Assembly (NCBI GenBank): GCA_002099365.1
Contig: MSED01000006.1
Span: 2,170,001 to 2,234,000, forward strand
Source of the DNA: Phialophora verrucosa
Lineage: Eukaryota > Ascomycota > Eurotiomycetes > Chaetothyriales > Herpotrichiellaceae
Direction: 5' to 3'
Length of the DNA: 64,000 nt
Shown here: positions 14,020 through 23,834 of the stretch, piece after piece
How positions within the stretch are numbered: the first letter of the stretch is position 1
How the letters are laid out: each line of letters opens with the position of its first letter
The notes under the pieces: model-generated
Told to the model about the DNA's origin: nothing
The model's input: the letters and a program-made list of their open reading frames with translations, nothing else
Databases searched by the model: none
Program-made: the position numbers and the translations under genes

Positions 14020-14883
14020 ACGCTAGACTTAGCTTAGGGAAAGCGCCTAGCATATAGCTGTAAATACCCCTACAGTAAAACCGCCCACTCCGGGAACTAA
14101 GCCTAATAGTGTTGAAGTAAGAGTACTAATAAAGCCGCTATAATTAAATAAAGTGGATTAGTTAGCGTAAGTAACGGAATATATATATACTAGCTTAGCT
14201 TAGTTATTTCCGTTTTTATCGTTAATCATAACCTAACCGAATAATACCGACCTAGATAACTTAGTAAAGATTTACTCGAGTAAAGAAGCTATATAGTCTC
14301 GCTAATTAGTATTATTATAGTTTCCGGTTATAGTCGCTAAGACAGTATAAGTCGTCGTATTACAGTTGACAACCTAAGATAAGCAGTTAAGATCGGTTTA
14401 AAACATAGCGTCTCTAGTGATATAGCTAGTCGGATCATATCCGGAGGAGCTATAAGCCTTATTGACCGCTTCCGTTAGGAAGCTGGAGGGGTCGTTTAGA
14501 AGGCCGATAAAGTTATTGCCGACGGTAATATCTACTGTGGACTCTATAAACGGATTGTCGAACGCGGCCTAATTAAAGTAAGAAACACCTTAGCTAATTA
14601 CCCCGCCGTAAAGGATAGAGTCAAAGCTAGAGATGAAATTTACGTATATCGCGTCGGAATAGATATTACACTTAAAGCCCGGGTTAATACTAACTACGTT
14701 TACAGATCCGAATTTACTAGGCGCCTAGCAGCCGCTGCCATCAATAGCATTACTACCGTCGGCGTGGATGTTAGCGAGAACCGTACCGCCTAATATACCG
14801 CACGCGTCGTCGGAGAACACTTAGAGGGAGATGTCTATAGAAGCAAGACTTAAAGAAAGTAGTAAGATAATTACGCTCTCTAT
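14020..14883 (-). pseudogene. RIP-killed gene for a probable secreted protein
   Basis: Reading the minus strand from 14,883 gives about 288 codons in one frame with 13 interruptions, every one TAA or TAG and none TGA, as expected when CAA, CAG or TGG codons are RIPed. The frame begins with ATA where an ATG would be expected, followed by a hydrophobic stretch 'ESVIILLLSLSLASIDISL' that looks like a signal peptide. The body contains 'FSDDACGILGGTVLANIHAD', 'INPGFKCNIYSD' and 'DITVGNNFIGLLNDPSSF', with cysteines spaced as in an extracellular protein. I do not recognise the family. The 3' end is uncertain: similar stop-only-Q reading continues to about 13,640. A real gene that was inactivated is the best explanation; an intron cannot be excluded. 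Confidence 0.6.
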
Positions 14884-17329
14884 AATCGTAAATTATTAGA
14901 AAATCGAGAAGGTCGAAAAGTAAAGCTTTTAAATATAAATAAATATTTATCTAGTATTTATATATCTTTTATATAAGAAACTTAAAAGAGAGCGGTCTAG
15001 TATTATTAATAGGAGTAACCTATAGCGAGATAAAGGGCGTATTATTATATATACTATTAAAGAAGAAGTATCGCTCTAGTTAATAATATAGCTTTACCTA
15101 TTGTAGCTAAGAGACTTCTTATTACTCACCTCCGCCCCACTAAGTAGAGGAGAGTAATTTTAAAGAATACTCGCCATCCTAACAGAATCCTAGAGCTGAC
15201 CTTCGGATTTTCTAATAGTCTAGTTAAGGCCGTAACTCTATACTAAATAGTTCATTAATTAGGGCTAAGGGTCTGCTTCGGTAAGCAGTAGCTAAGACGA
15301 TTTAATATAACGGTTCAGCACCAATATATCCGACAGTTTCTATAAGTAAATAATATACTTTTAGTGAAATAATTTAAATATTACTCTTTAGTAAAGTTAT
15401 CGAATCTTATTTATTTATTAGCCTAGATATAGGTATAAGGCTAAACCGTAAATAGAGGCTACCTTACCTAATATAGTATATAGGGTATAGAGCCTATTAC
15501 GGATTAAATAAGAGGCGGGTCTAGCCGAAGCTATTTAATTAAATAAGCATCAACCTTAGAGTAGCACTCAGCCGTCGGGGTCTCCTTTCTTAGCCCGCGA
15601 AAGCAGTAACTCTCTATATAGCATACTGTAACGCCCACTAAGTTCTCGTATAGCTGTGCAGGTATATAATCTTCCTCGCACATTGGGTCGATCGTCGTCC
15701 ATTGTTTTTCAGCACGGTCTGACCGGGCACGTAGCTTCGAGATATCGACCAATGGCAGAAGTGCAACGCGTTGCACTTGGATTTGCCAGTGAGGCAGATC
15801 CAGCCCATGGACATCTTCCAGGTGAGAACGAACTCAATTACGGCTGATGGAAAGGGGAATTTTGCACCGCTGGCATGCTAGGGCATTTTCAGGAACGATA
15901 ATTTGGAGGCCCAAGGTTTCCAGCCAGGATAAGGAGCTCATTTCGGTCCATGCCAGATCTCGTTCGGGGCATCGAGACTCTCGTGCGCAACATGCGGAGT
16001 TTTGCGATGAAATGAGATACTCAACGCGTGCTCGTGCTCGTGTCATTTCCCTGTCAAGGTGGAACCCCAACACGGAGATCCTCTCTCGCAACGTAAGCTT
16101 CCTAGTGCGAGGAAGGCATGAATTTCAAGGGTGGCAGTTAGAGACAGAGGATGTGGGGTCCTTGGATCTGGGAACGACGATGTTGTGCCGCATGGTGGCG
16201 ATGGGGCGGAGGGGTGCGTGTTGTGCAAATGCCTCGTGAACCATAGCACATGCCAAAAGACAATGATTATCAACCATGTCGGAACGCCCGGTCAGTAATG
16301 TGGCAACGAGAAGGCGATTGTTGGAGACGATGCTGCTGTTTATCTTGAGAATGGCAACTAATCGACTCCGTAAGAATATACACACCGACCAGCGGGCATG
16401 CAGCAGTTTTTCCGGGAGTGCCCTAGATATCCCCCTTTTTGCTGCGTCCACAAAGCGTCCAGATAGTAGAGAGACAAAAGTTCTGTCATACGCTTAAATT
16501 TTAGTGTGTGCGACAGACAGGGTTCCTTGCAAGGTATTAACCTCGGCAGATAAGATTCTCACCCGATTTTGCTGTAGACCTGATCATTCAATCCTGCGCG
16601 TCTACATTGAGAGTTGAATAGGGGATGACTGCCGCTGCTGGGTTCCAAGCATATCACATAATGGAGCTTGCCACCCAGCTGGTGGGTAAAGCGGCCCGCC
16701 GGTGCGGCCACGAGGACGCCTGAAATCGGCGGCTACGAAAGTTACGATCCTGCGCCAGGGGCGGGTAGTAACGGTTATTGACCTATGTGCGATATAAATT
16801 TGGGTGGGACAAGTGGACTAACTCGAGCTATCGTTAGCGGCGGAGAGGGACGCCGCCGATTATTCGATTATTCTGCAGTATTTGAATCTACTACAGTACT
16901 GCCACTAATCTGGCTGCAGCTTTGAGGATGTCTCGACCATCGCAGGATTTACAGAGCTTCCTTTGAACTTTCATTAGGAGACCTACGCAGGACATTTCTG
17001 CCTGGCTGAATAGGCACCAAGGGTCCCTCAATCCCTCTTCAACGCCTCGATGCATGCCTTCAATAGTGGCTCTAGGTGTCGACGCTAGCTAGAATACCTC
17101 TAATCAGCATGTCTCAGGCTATGCACAATGCAGCTTGCACTAGGGAATGTAAAATAGGCCCCCATTTTCGTGATACCTATATGAAGACATTACCGGCGGT
17201 TGTCCATCAACCATATCTAGTGCCTTTGCGCTAAAGCACTGTTGCACATTCCCTGCGCTGCTGTGCGAGACCTCATCTCTGTCTTTCGTGCTCAAGATCC
17301 TCTGAGGCCTGCTGGACACCGTCGCAACT
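14884..17329. other. intergenic region upstream of the aldehyde dehydrogenase
   Basis: 14.9-15.5 kb is still AT-rich and RIPed. At about 15.5-15.65 kb composition changes to normal GC. The open frames at 15,656-16,497 overlap on both strands and show no domain, so I do not call them genes. The part near 16.8 kb carries the palindrome listed separately and probably is the ALDH promoter. Confidence 0.6.
16834..16858. promoter_or_regulatory. CGGCGG-N9-CCGCCG palindrome, copy 1
   Basis: TTAGCGGCGG, nine bases, then CCGCCG. It sits 472 bp upstream of the aldehyde dehydrogenase start. Inverted CGG triplets are the usual target of dimeric Zn2Cys6 regulators, and three more copies with the same TTAGCGGCGG left half lie in other promoters of this window. 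Function as an operator is inferred. Confidence 0.65.
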
Positions 17330-19091
17330 ATGGGAAATTTCGATTTCGAAACCCGATTGTTCGTTAACAACGAGGTAAGTCGGACTCCCCATTGCTACTA
17401 TTCAAGCCGATTGACGTTCGCGCGATGTAGTTTGTGGACGCAGAATCAGGCGAGTATTTGACCATCTACAACCCAACAGATGGCTCTCTCGTCTCGGACA
17501 AAATCCACGCGGCAGGCGAGCAAGATGTCGACGCCGCGGTGGCGGCTGCCCACAAAGCATTCAAAGGTGCCTGGGGCAGGAAAGATCCCACGGATCGGGC
17601 GAGGGCCATGTTGAAATTTGCCGAGTTGGCTCGCGAGAAGGCAGGCGAAATCGCTCGCTTGGAGACCTTGGCCATGGGATCCGCCATCACGACCCAGACC
17701 ATGGGCTACAACATTCTTGCCGACCTCTTTACCTATTACGCAGGGTTAGCCGACAAAATCCATGGGGAGACGGCATATCCCACATCGTCGGGGAAGTACA
17801 AGATCATACAGCGCGAGCCGATCGGCGTCTGCGCCGGCATTGGCGCTTGGAACGTGTCCGCAATCCTGTTTGCTTGGAAAGCAGCCGTACGGTCTGCCCA
17901 TGCTTGCTAGCTTTTGTGATATGTATGACGTGTCTGGGCTAACCGCTCGACCTTCTTATAGCCTGCTCTGGCTGCCGGAAATACGATTGTGTTCAAGCCA
18001 TCCGAAAAGGCCCCACTGGGAACTCTCGCCCTTGGGCCACTGATCAAAGAAAGCTTTCCACCCGGCACCATCAACATTGTCAATGGGGGTGCGAAGACCG
18101 GTCAGTTACTAGCCTTACACATGGGAATCCGGCAAATTGCCTTTACGGGCAGCACGGCGACCGGGCGCAAAATCCAGGAATACGCAGCGAAGAGCAACCT
18201 GAAGCGGGTGTCCCTGGAACTGGGAGGCAAGTCTCCCTCCGTCATTTTCGATGATGCGGACGTCGAACTTGCGGTGGCAAAGTAAGTGTAGCTGTGTCAA
18301 GTGAATTACCCTCGTCCATAGCGGCTAATATCTGGTCTAGGTCTCTGGAAGGCACCATCGCGAACTCTGGGCAGATCTGCGCGGTAACTACTTCGACAGT
18401 TCTGTACGAGGTTGGCTCAAGGGCTGACTGAACATGTTTTGAATAGATGGCGTCCCGTATTTTCGTTCAGGAAAACATCGCCGACAGATTCATCGATCTT
18501 CTGAAAAGCTCATTCGAAAAGGCGAGCAGAGATGGAATATATGGGAATCCTTTTGACAACGACACCCAGGCCGGTCCACTCGCCGACAAGCATCAATTCA
18601 AGCGCGTCATGGAGTACCTCGAGATCGGAAAGAATGACGGTGAGCTGGTGACCGGCGGCGTGCAATGGGGTACAGAAGGACTGTTTGTGGAACCGACAAT
18701 CTTCAGAAACCCGCCGGGTGACTCGAGGATTGTGCGCGAAGAAATATTTGGCCCGGTTGTTACCGTTCAGGCCTTCAGGACGGAGGAGGAGGCAATCAAG
18801 CTGGCTAATGACACCGTTCATGGATTGTCTGGTAAGTCGCAAGGATACGCCGTCCATCTGTGGCACCTGTCCTTCTCACAATATTACACAGCCTGCGTCT
18901 ACACAAGTTCCATCAGCCGTGCGCTCCGAGTGACCAGGGAGATTGAAGCAGGGACAATTGCGGTCAACGATTGGTATTTCCCTTCTCCTGACACGCCGTT
19001 TGGTGGTGTGAAGCAGTCAGGGTACGGCAGGGAGGGAGGTTTGGAAGGCCTCCATGACTACTTGCAGACAAAAACTATCCAAATCAAGTAA
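17330..19091 (+). CDS. aldehyde dehydrogenase (NAD(P)+-dependent, ALDH superfamily)
   Basis: It oxidises an aldehyde to the carboxylic acid; the substrate cannot be read from sequence. Six exons are inferred: 17330-17374, 17431-17886, 17962-18281, 18341-18383, 18447-18831 and 18892-19091, giving 482 residues, close to the usual 490-500. Landmarks in order are the catalytic Asn region 'GAWNVS' (Asn156), 'FKPSE' (179-182), the cofactor loop 'FTGSTATG' (228-235), the general base in 'LELGGKSP' (Glu253), the nucleophile in 'NSGQICA' (Cys287, the normal 34 residues later) and the C-terminal 'PFGGVKQSGYGREGG'. Exon 1 is only 15 codons; its ATG is supported because 'RLFVNNE' joins in frame to 'FVDAESGE'. 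A last intron, GTAAGT at 19,088 to AG at 19,164, would replace the final Lys by Asn-Ile-Asp-Ala and move the stop to 19,177. It looks intact. A CGG palindrome lies upstream. Confidence 0.92.
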
Positions 19092-19387
19092 GTTCGTTCG
19101 TCCCGATCCACCCATGTCCGCAAGCCTTGTGAGCCTGTGGTTAATTATCCTTGTCTGAAAATAGCATCGACGCATAATAGTGAAGGAAATTGGCCGACGC
19201 CTGATACATCCTTATGGATAGAAGAGGAAACGGAGAGGATTGCGGTTAATTTTTTGTGGTTGAGCCTCGTACGGCTATAAGGGTAAACGTTCGATCATCT
19301 TGTTGTCTGAGGTAGGGCAGTCGTAGCAGCTTCCTTTCAAAAAGGTGCCAGTGAGTGATTGTAGCAAAGTCGAAGATTTAATGCTCT

Positions 19388-21110
19388 TCACCCGAAAACG
19401 TCCCAAAACTCTTTCAGATCCTCGGCGCGCCAGGAAGTAGCCCGGCCCGTGCCTTCCTCGAGACGCTTCAAAATGTCCAAGATGGCTTCGTGTTCCGAAC
19501 TATGGGACATCAGTTTTCCAGCTATACAGATAGGCTGAAGCGCATTGATCATGCTCCGTGATTTCTGTTTGAGCGAGAAATCCCACATATCTGCCTGGCA
19601 TGCCACAGCATGGACTCGAACGGTTTTTGGGAGGCGGACCTCTCTCGGTTTATCCTGCGATAGCAGATCATTGAAGCATAGTACAACTGGTTGCCACTGA
19701 TAGCCGGCGGTGTGCGATACAGGATGGTGTCAAATGGGACAGACTGCTCTTCCATGGATGGTGGTATGTCGAGCAATGGTGCCATACCTTCACACCCAAT
19801 CATTGTACCATCCCTCAAGGAGATCGTAAAGTGCTTTCTAGCGAGAGGCAAACGCCCCAGAGCCGTCTTTGCCAGACCGATTCCGCGTCCACTCTTTGCC
19901 TGATATGATCTTAACCACACCGGTACACAGAAACACAGCGTAATTGGCGTAATTGTCGCTTCCTGCTTTGCCTTTGAAGATGCGCACAGCGGCAGATATG
20001 GGGTCAGTGGATGAACAAATGGTTTGTCGGGAGATTGGTGACGGTGTCACTGATGAGTGCTTTGATACGTCCATCCGAGCAAACGTCCAGAAGAGCACTT
20101 CTCTGACTCCACCAACGACTTCGTTAATGCCAGCAGCCTCGAGCAGCATTGCACAACCATCCAGGTGCATGGCCCACTCTAGAGGCTATGAACTCATCAT
20201 CTCAAGGACGCACAGCAGTACGACCCCGGCAATGATCTCGGTGCGCAAGCTAGACAGCTGTAACGAGATGAGCCTGATCGCTTCGTACAGGTTGAGGCTC
20301 TCCGTGCATGATCTTCCGGATAATTTACGCTCCTGCTGACGAGAGGAAAGTGCGAGAAGCCAGTATTGGAGATACTCGACACGTTCCCCCATCTGAGCCA
20401 CTGTCGTCTGCCAATCTTTGTTGCTGTCAAACATATCCAGCCACGGGGCGATCTCATCGAGATAATTCTGCCAGAGCTCGACAGCTCGCTTCTGCGTGAT
20501 GTGCTTGTAGACCGATAGTCTCACGCGACTAGCGCAGCCTGGAGATGGATTTTCTCCGCTTGACCACCGCGACATTTGCAGCAGACTTTGAGGCGACACA
20601 CCGGGGACCGGGAATGCGTGAATCGTTAAAGCTATACCTCTTGCGGTCCCAAGTATGTGCCTGTGAAGCTGGGAATGCAGCTCCTGGTAGGAGGCTTCGG
20701 GGTAGCATGGCATCAGCCCATGCTCTGCGTCACTTCGGCTTCGAAAAACACCAAGGCTGTCAATTGAGACGTAATCGACCTGGAGTCAAGCTGCGGTCAC
20801 CACTCGGCTATGCCTTGCACTGTGAAAGACCCCATTATACAGCGTCTCGACCGGTACGGTACCCTGTCAAGAAACACTGGCGTGCCGCCGCAGCCCTTGG
20901 AAGTCTCAGTTCGTCGTCATGTCGGGCGACCATTTTCTCGACCAGTTGGGATGAGATGATCCCTGGCGGCATAGATTTCGTGATGTACGGTCCCATATTC
21001 GCAGTCGCAGGTGTGGCCGGGTTGGCGGCGCCAGAAGAGTCACCATCGGCACGATAGGCGGCACTATCGAAGCCGAAGGGCAAGCTTGTGTCAACAGAGC
21101 ATCGCCTCAT
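19388..21110 (-). pseudogene. broken fungal Zn2Cys6-type transcription factor (middle and C-terminal parts)
   Basis: The minus strand encodes a fungal-specific transcription factor domain split over frames. 20,713-20,186 reads 'ELWQNYLDEIAPWLDMFD', 'TTVAQMGERVEYLQYWLLAL' and 'SLQLSSLRTEIIAGVVLLCV'. A TAG then follows and the same frame resumes with 'MHLDGCAMLLEAAGINEVVG', 'FWTFARMDV' and, after a locally shifted segment, 'ISAAVRIFKGKAG'. Further frame changes precede 'PPAISGNQLYYAS', 'MLWHARQICGIS' and the C-terminal 'SWRAEDLKEFW'. At least one stop and several frameshifts make it non-functional. The 5' part (20,713-21,110, 'ISSQLVEKMVARHDDE') is also shifted. I found no intact Zn2Cys6 cluster upstream. 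It lies convergent with and just downstream of the ALDH gene, so it may once have been a cluster regulator. Confidence 0.75.
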
Positions 21111-21140
21111 AACCGCAGAGACGACCCCAGGCGAGACGCC

Positions 21141-21863
21141 ATGATCTCGAAAGCCAACATCAAAAGCAACTGTTCTCCAATATCCCTGCCGATGGGAGAG
21201 CGCATGGAGATCGACAAGCTCGACGAATCTGTTTTCGGAGAGTTCTTGATGTCCTCCACACAGAATCGGTCACTTCGTCTTTCCCAACAGATGGGGCGAG
21301 AAGGGACGCACTCCATTTGATTCCCTCGATGAAAACGAAGCGAAGGAGAGGCTGTGTGAACTTCGTTCGGACAACACATTGTTCTTGGTCATGAGCACCG
21401 TGGCGCAGGTGAAGATCGAGGAGATGAGCGAGGGTCTTGTCAAGGCGTACCTGACATTGTTTGGTGACTGCCACAAATCTATCCATGGTCTCTTTTCGGA
21501 TTATCAAACAAACCGGCTGGGTCAGAATGGTCGACCTCTGCTCGCAACGCGCCAGATACTGGACGATATGGTCTGGAATGTCCACCAGGATCCTAAGACG
21601 GCGCGCACACGGCGGTGGACTCCCACGAAAAGGTACTCGATCCGCGCAGCAAGCTCGTCTTGTGTAACCCTCACCGGTATGTCGAATCCCCGCTTGAGCC
21701 TCTGGGTCCTCTCACCGTGGGTTGCATTTTGGAGACCGTCTTCGACTTTTGCAGAGAAAAGAGATGGTGTATCGGTGAAATGACTTGGTCCAAGGCTATA
21801 GTGAAGGACAAGGGTCCCCGGCAATTGAGTCGTTGGAAGATCATGCTCAGTGAACGGCCCTGA
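21141..21863 (+). pseudogene. unrecognised reading frame with two compensating frame changes
   Basis: Three open segments follow each other: 21,141-21,317 from an ATG ('MISKANIKSNCSPISL...'), about 21,310-21,590 in the next frame ('ERLCELRSDNTLFLVMST', 'SEGLVKAYLTLFGDCHKS'), and about 21,590-21,863 back in the first frame ('VLDPRSKLVLCNPHRYVE', 'CILETVFDFCREKRWC', 'WSKAIVKDKGPRQLSRWK'). The mixed charged and hydrophobic composition looks like real protein, but I do not recognise the family. No GT-AG pair of plausible size joins the parts, so I read it as a frameshifted gene relic. Unmarked small introns are the alternative. Confidence 0.4.
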
Positions 21864-22645
21864 TAGATTAGATACAAGCGAGAGAACGATTATATTAGGA
21901 TGGACTTTGTTTAATCCAGGCTCCAATCGTTTGCCCTGATCATTCGGACGGTTGACGAGATCAAATGCAGAGGACGTGGATCACGCTAGAATCTGCACCT
22001 TGGGAGACGTGCTTAAGGAGCGCCTGCCTCGGCAGTCAAGACTCGAACTCTAACCGGCTTCTTCAGTCCCAACCGGTTATATACCTCTGGAAATTGTGCG
22101 GCATGCGGTGCCTCTGGGTCCCTCCTGGATTGCTACGAAGGCGTGTGGAATGTCTTCTATCTCTGACCTCTCTATCAGAATCCACTCAACATTTGGACGT
22201 GCAACCTTGGCTTCTTTTGACAGGGATGAGTTTAGCCGGTGTTGACGACTAGGATTGATGCCCCGTAGCGACGAGGCGAAGGCGGTGTTACGTTGGAGAT
22301 AGCATTAGCTTGGGCCAGCTCCTTCTCACCTTCGATTCCCGAAGATCCCGATCATTCTAAATTTAAAAGACGTAGTGCGGCTGGGCAGAGGTAAGGAAAT
22401 CGACACGGCAAAATAGGCCCAAAAGCGGTGTGTATAATGGATCGTCACTCCATTATCTTGTTCCTCCCGGGTCTACTCGCCAATAGCACCTGGGAGGGGT
22501 TATTTTTGGGTCTTCGCCATTCCGCGTGGTTATAAGTGTCTCTCTTGCCGTCAACACTTTATATTGAGCTTTCATTCACCCTGCTGTAAGGACAACGAGA
22601 CCAGGCCAGACATTATTTAGTACCGATCTATATTTTTCTGTCATT
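21864..22645. other. intergenic, nothing recognised
   Basis: Normal GC. Only short overlapping frames are seen and no repeat was recognised. Confidence 0.5.
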
Positions 22646-22969
22646 ATGAGACACCTATCGTTATACACCAAAAAAACGCGATGCCCACATTGTGGCAAAG
22701 AGACACAATACCTGACCAAGCAGTAAGAAGTATTCAACTGCGCGCGTTGCAGTGAATGGGCTTGTTTCTACCTTCCATTCAGAGTGAGGCCAACATCTAT
22801 TTGGCATCTTGGTCGAGCTGGAAAGGGAATTTGGCGGTCGCCAAAGCGAGAAACTTTCTATTTACACGATTACAGTCGGAACAGGAGTGCGCCGCTTTCC
22901 AAGGCATCGGCAGCTGGTGAGAAGGTCATACGCCATATTGAAGCTCGGGCCAAGAAGAATGCTTCTTAA
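22646..22969 (+). pseudogene. small zinc-ribbon-like frame with one in-frame TAA
   Basis: From the ATG at 22,646 one frame runs 107 codons to TAA at 22,967 with a single interruption at codon 27. It begins 'MRHLSLYTKKTRCPHCGKE' and, after the TAA, continues 'EVFNCARCSEW', making a CxxC...CxxC zinc-ribbon pair that straddles the stop. The C-terminal half is basic (many Arg and Lys) and ends 'EARAKKNAS'. A CAA to TAA change would explain the stop. The frame is short and chance cannot be excluded. I do not recognise a family. Confidence 0.35.
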
Positions 22970-23834
22970 GGCCGGAGAAGCCTTGTTTGACGGTACAAAG
23001 GGTTCAAGGAAACTCTGGCCGTGGGTGATGCTGTTCGCGTGGCAATAGGAGGCTCGAGGTCAGGAAGCAAGGAATAAGGGGACGCCATGGCGTGATGTGG
23101 TGTGTTCATCTCAGTACAGTAATAGTGCGACAATACAATTTCGTTAATTTGTGTGCGAAGCCCCTCGGGCCCTTGTGATAAACTCTTAAACTACCGTAGC
23201 TTCTCCAGCCTTTACACGCATGTCCGGCCCGCAAAGGGATTGTCATTGTTTAAGCACCCTAGGTATCGTTCTCATCACAAAGAACGTGAGATTACGAGAA
23301 TAGAGAAGGTCATGAATACTTACAACATATATGTAACTATATCTTTCAACTCGATACTCGTGGACTGCAAAGATGGACAGGAAGCACATTAAACGAAAAA
23401 GACCGAGGCTGTGAGGGTGTCGGTCTGTCGAATCATCTTTAAATTGCCTTGGAATAGGCTCTGAAGTAAATGCAACCACACAGGTCGGAGAAGAGAAGCC
23501 CTAATCACGATTCGTTCGTTTCTTCCTTTCTCGATTCGCGTCTCTCCTCCTCTCCAATCTCGTTCAAGCTCGACTAGCAAGAGTGATTGGGTGGCCGGAA
23601 TAATCGGTGGGCTGTGTCTTTGATGTTCGATTGTTTGGCTTACACTGTATTGTTCCTCTGTTCGACCTCCACCTCTTCCCACGTTTTGCGGTTGCTTATC
23701 CAGGCCTCAGGAATCACCCGGTGAAGATTAGCGATAGTGCCGTCCTTTCTCAGGTAAGCGGATATTGAAGGAAGAAGAGGATCACTAAAAGGAATTACTT
23801 CACCACCAGCCCGAGCGCTGTGAGTTACTGTATA
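22970..23834. other. intergenic, nothing recognised
   Basis: Normal GC, no convincing gene. The frames at 23,153-23,682 overlap on both strands and have no domain. Confidence 0.5.

Noticed and set aside
15531..16497. Several overlapping frames of 60-130 codons
   Set aside because: Both strands open at once, no introns or domains that would favour any.
16686..16705. Further CGG/CCG-rich site upstream of the ALDH (AGCGGCCCGCCGG)
   Set aside because: Lacks the TTAGCGGCGG half and the N8/9 spacing of the four good copies.
20545..21057. Plus-strand frame of 170 codons
   Set aside because: Antisense to the regulator pseudogene; no recognisable features of its own.
22030..22110. tRNA B-box-like GAGTTCGAGTC on the minus strand
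   Set aside because: No fitting acceptor stem, D arm or T stem could be drawn around it.
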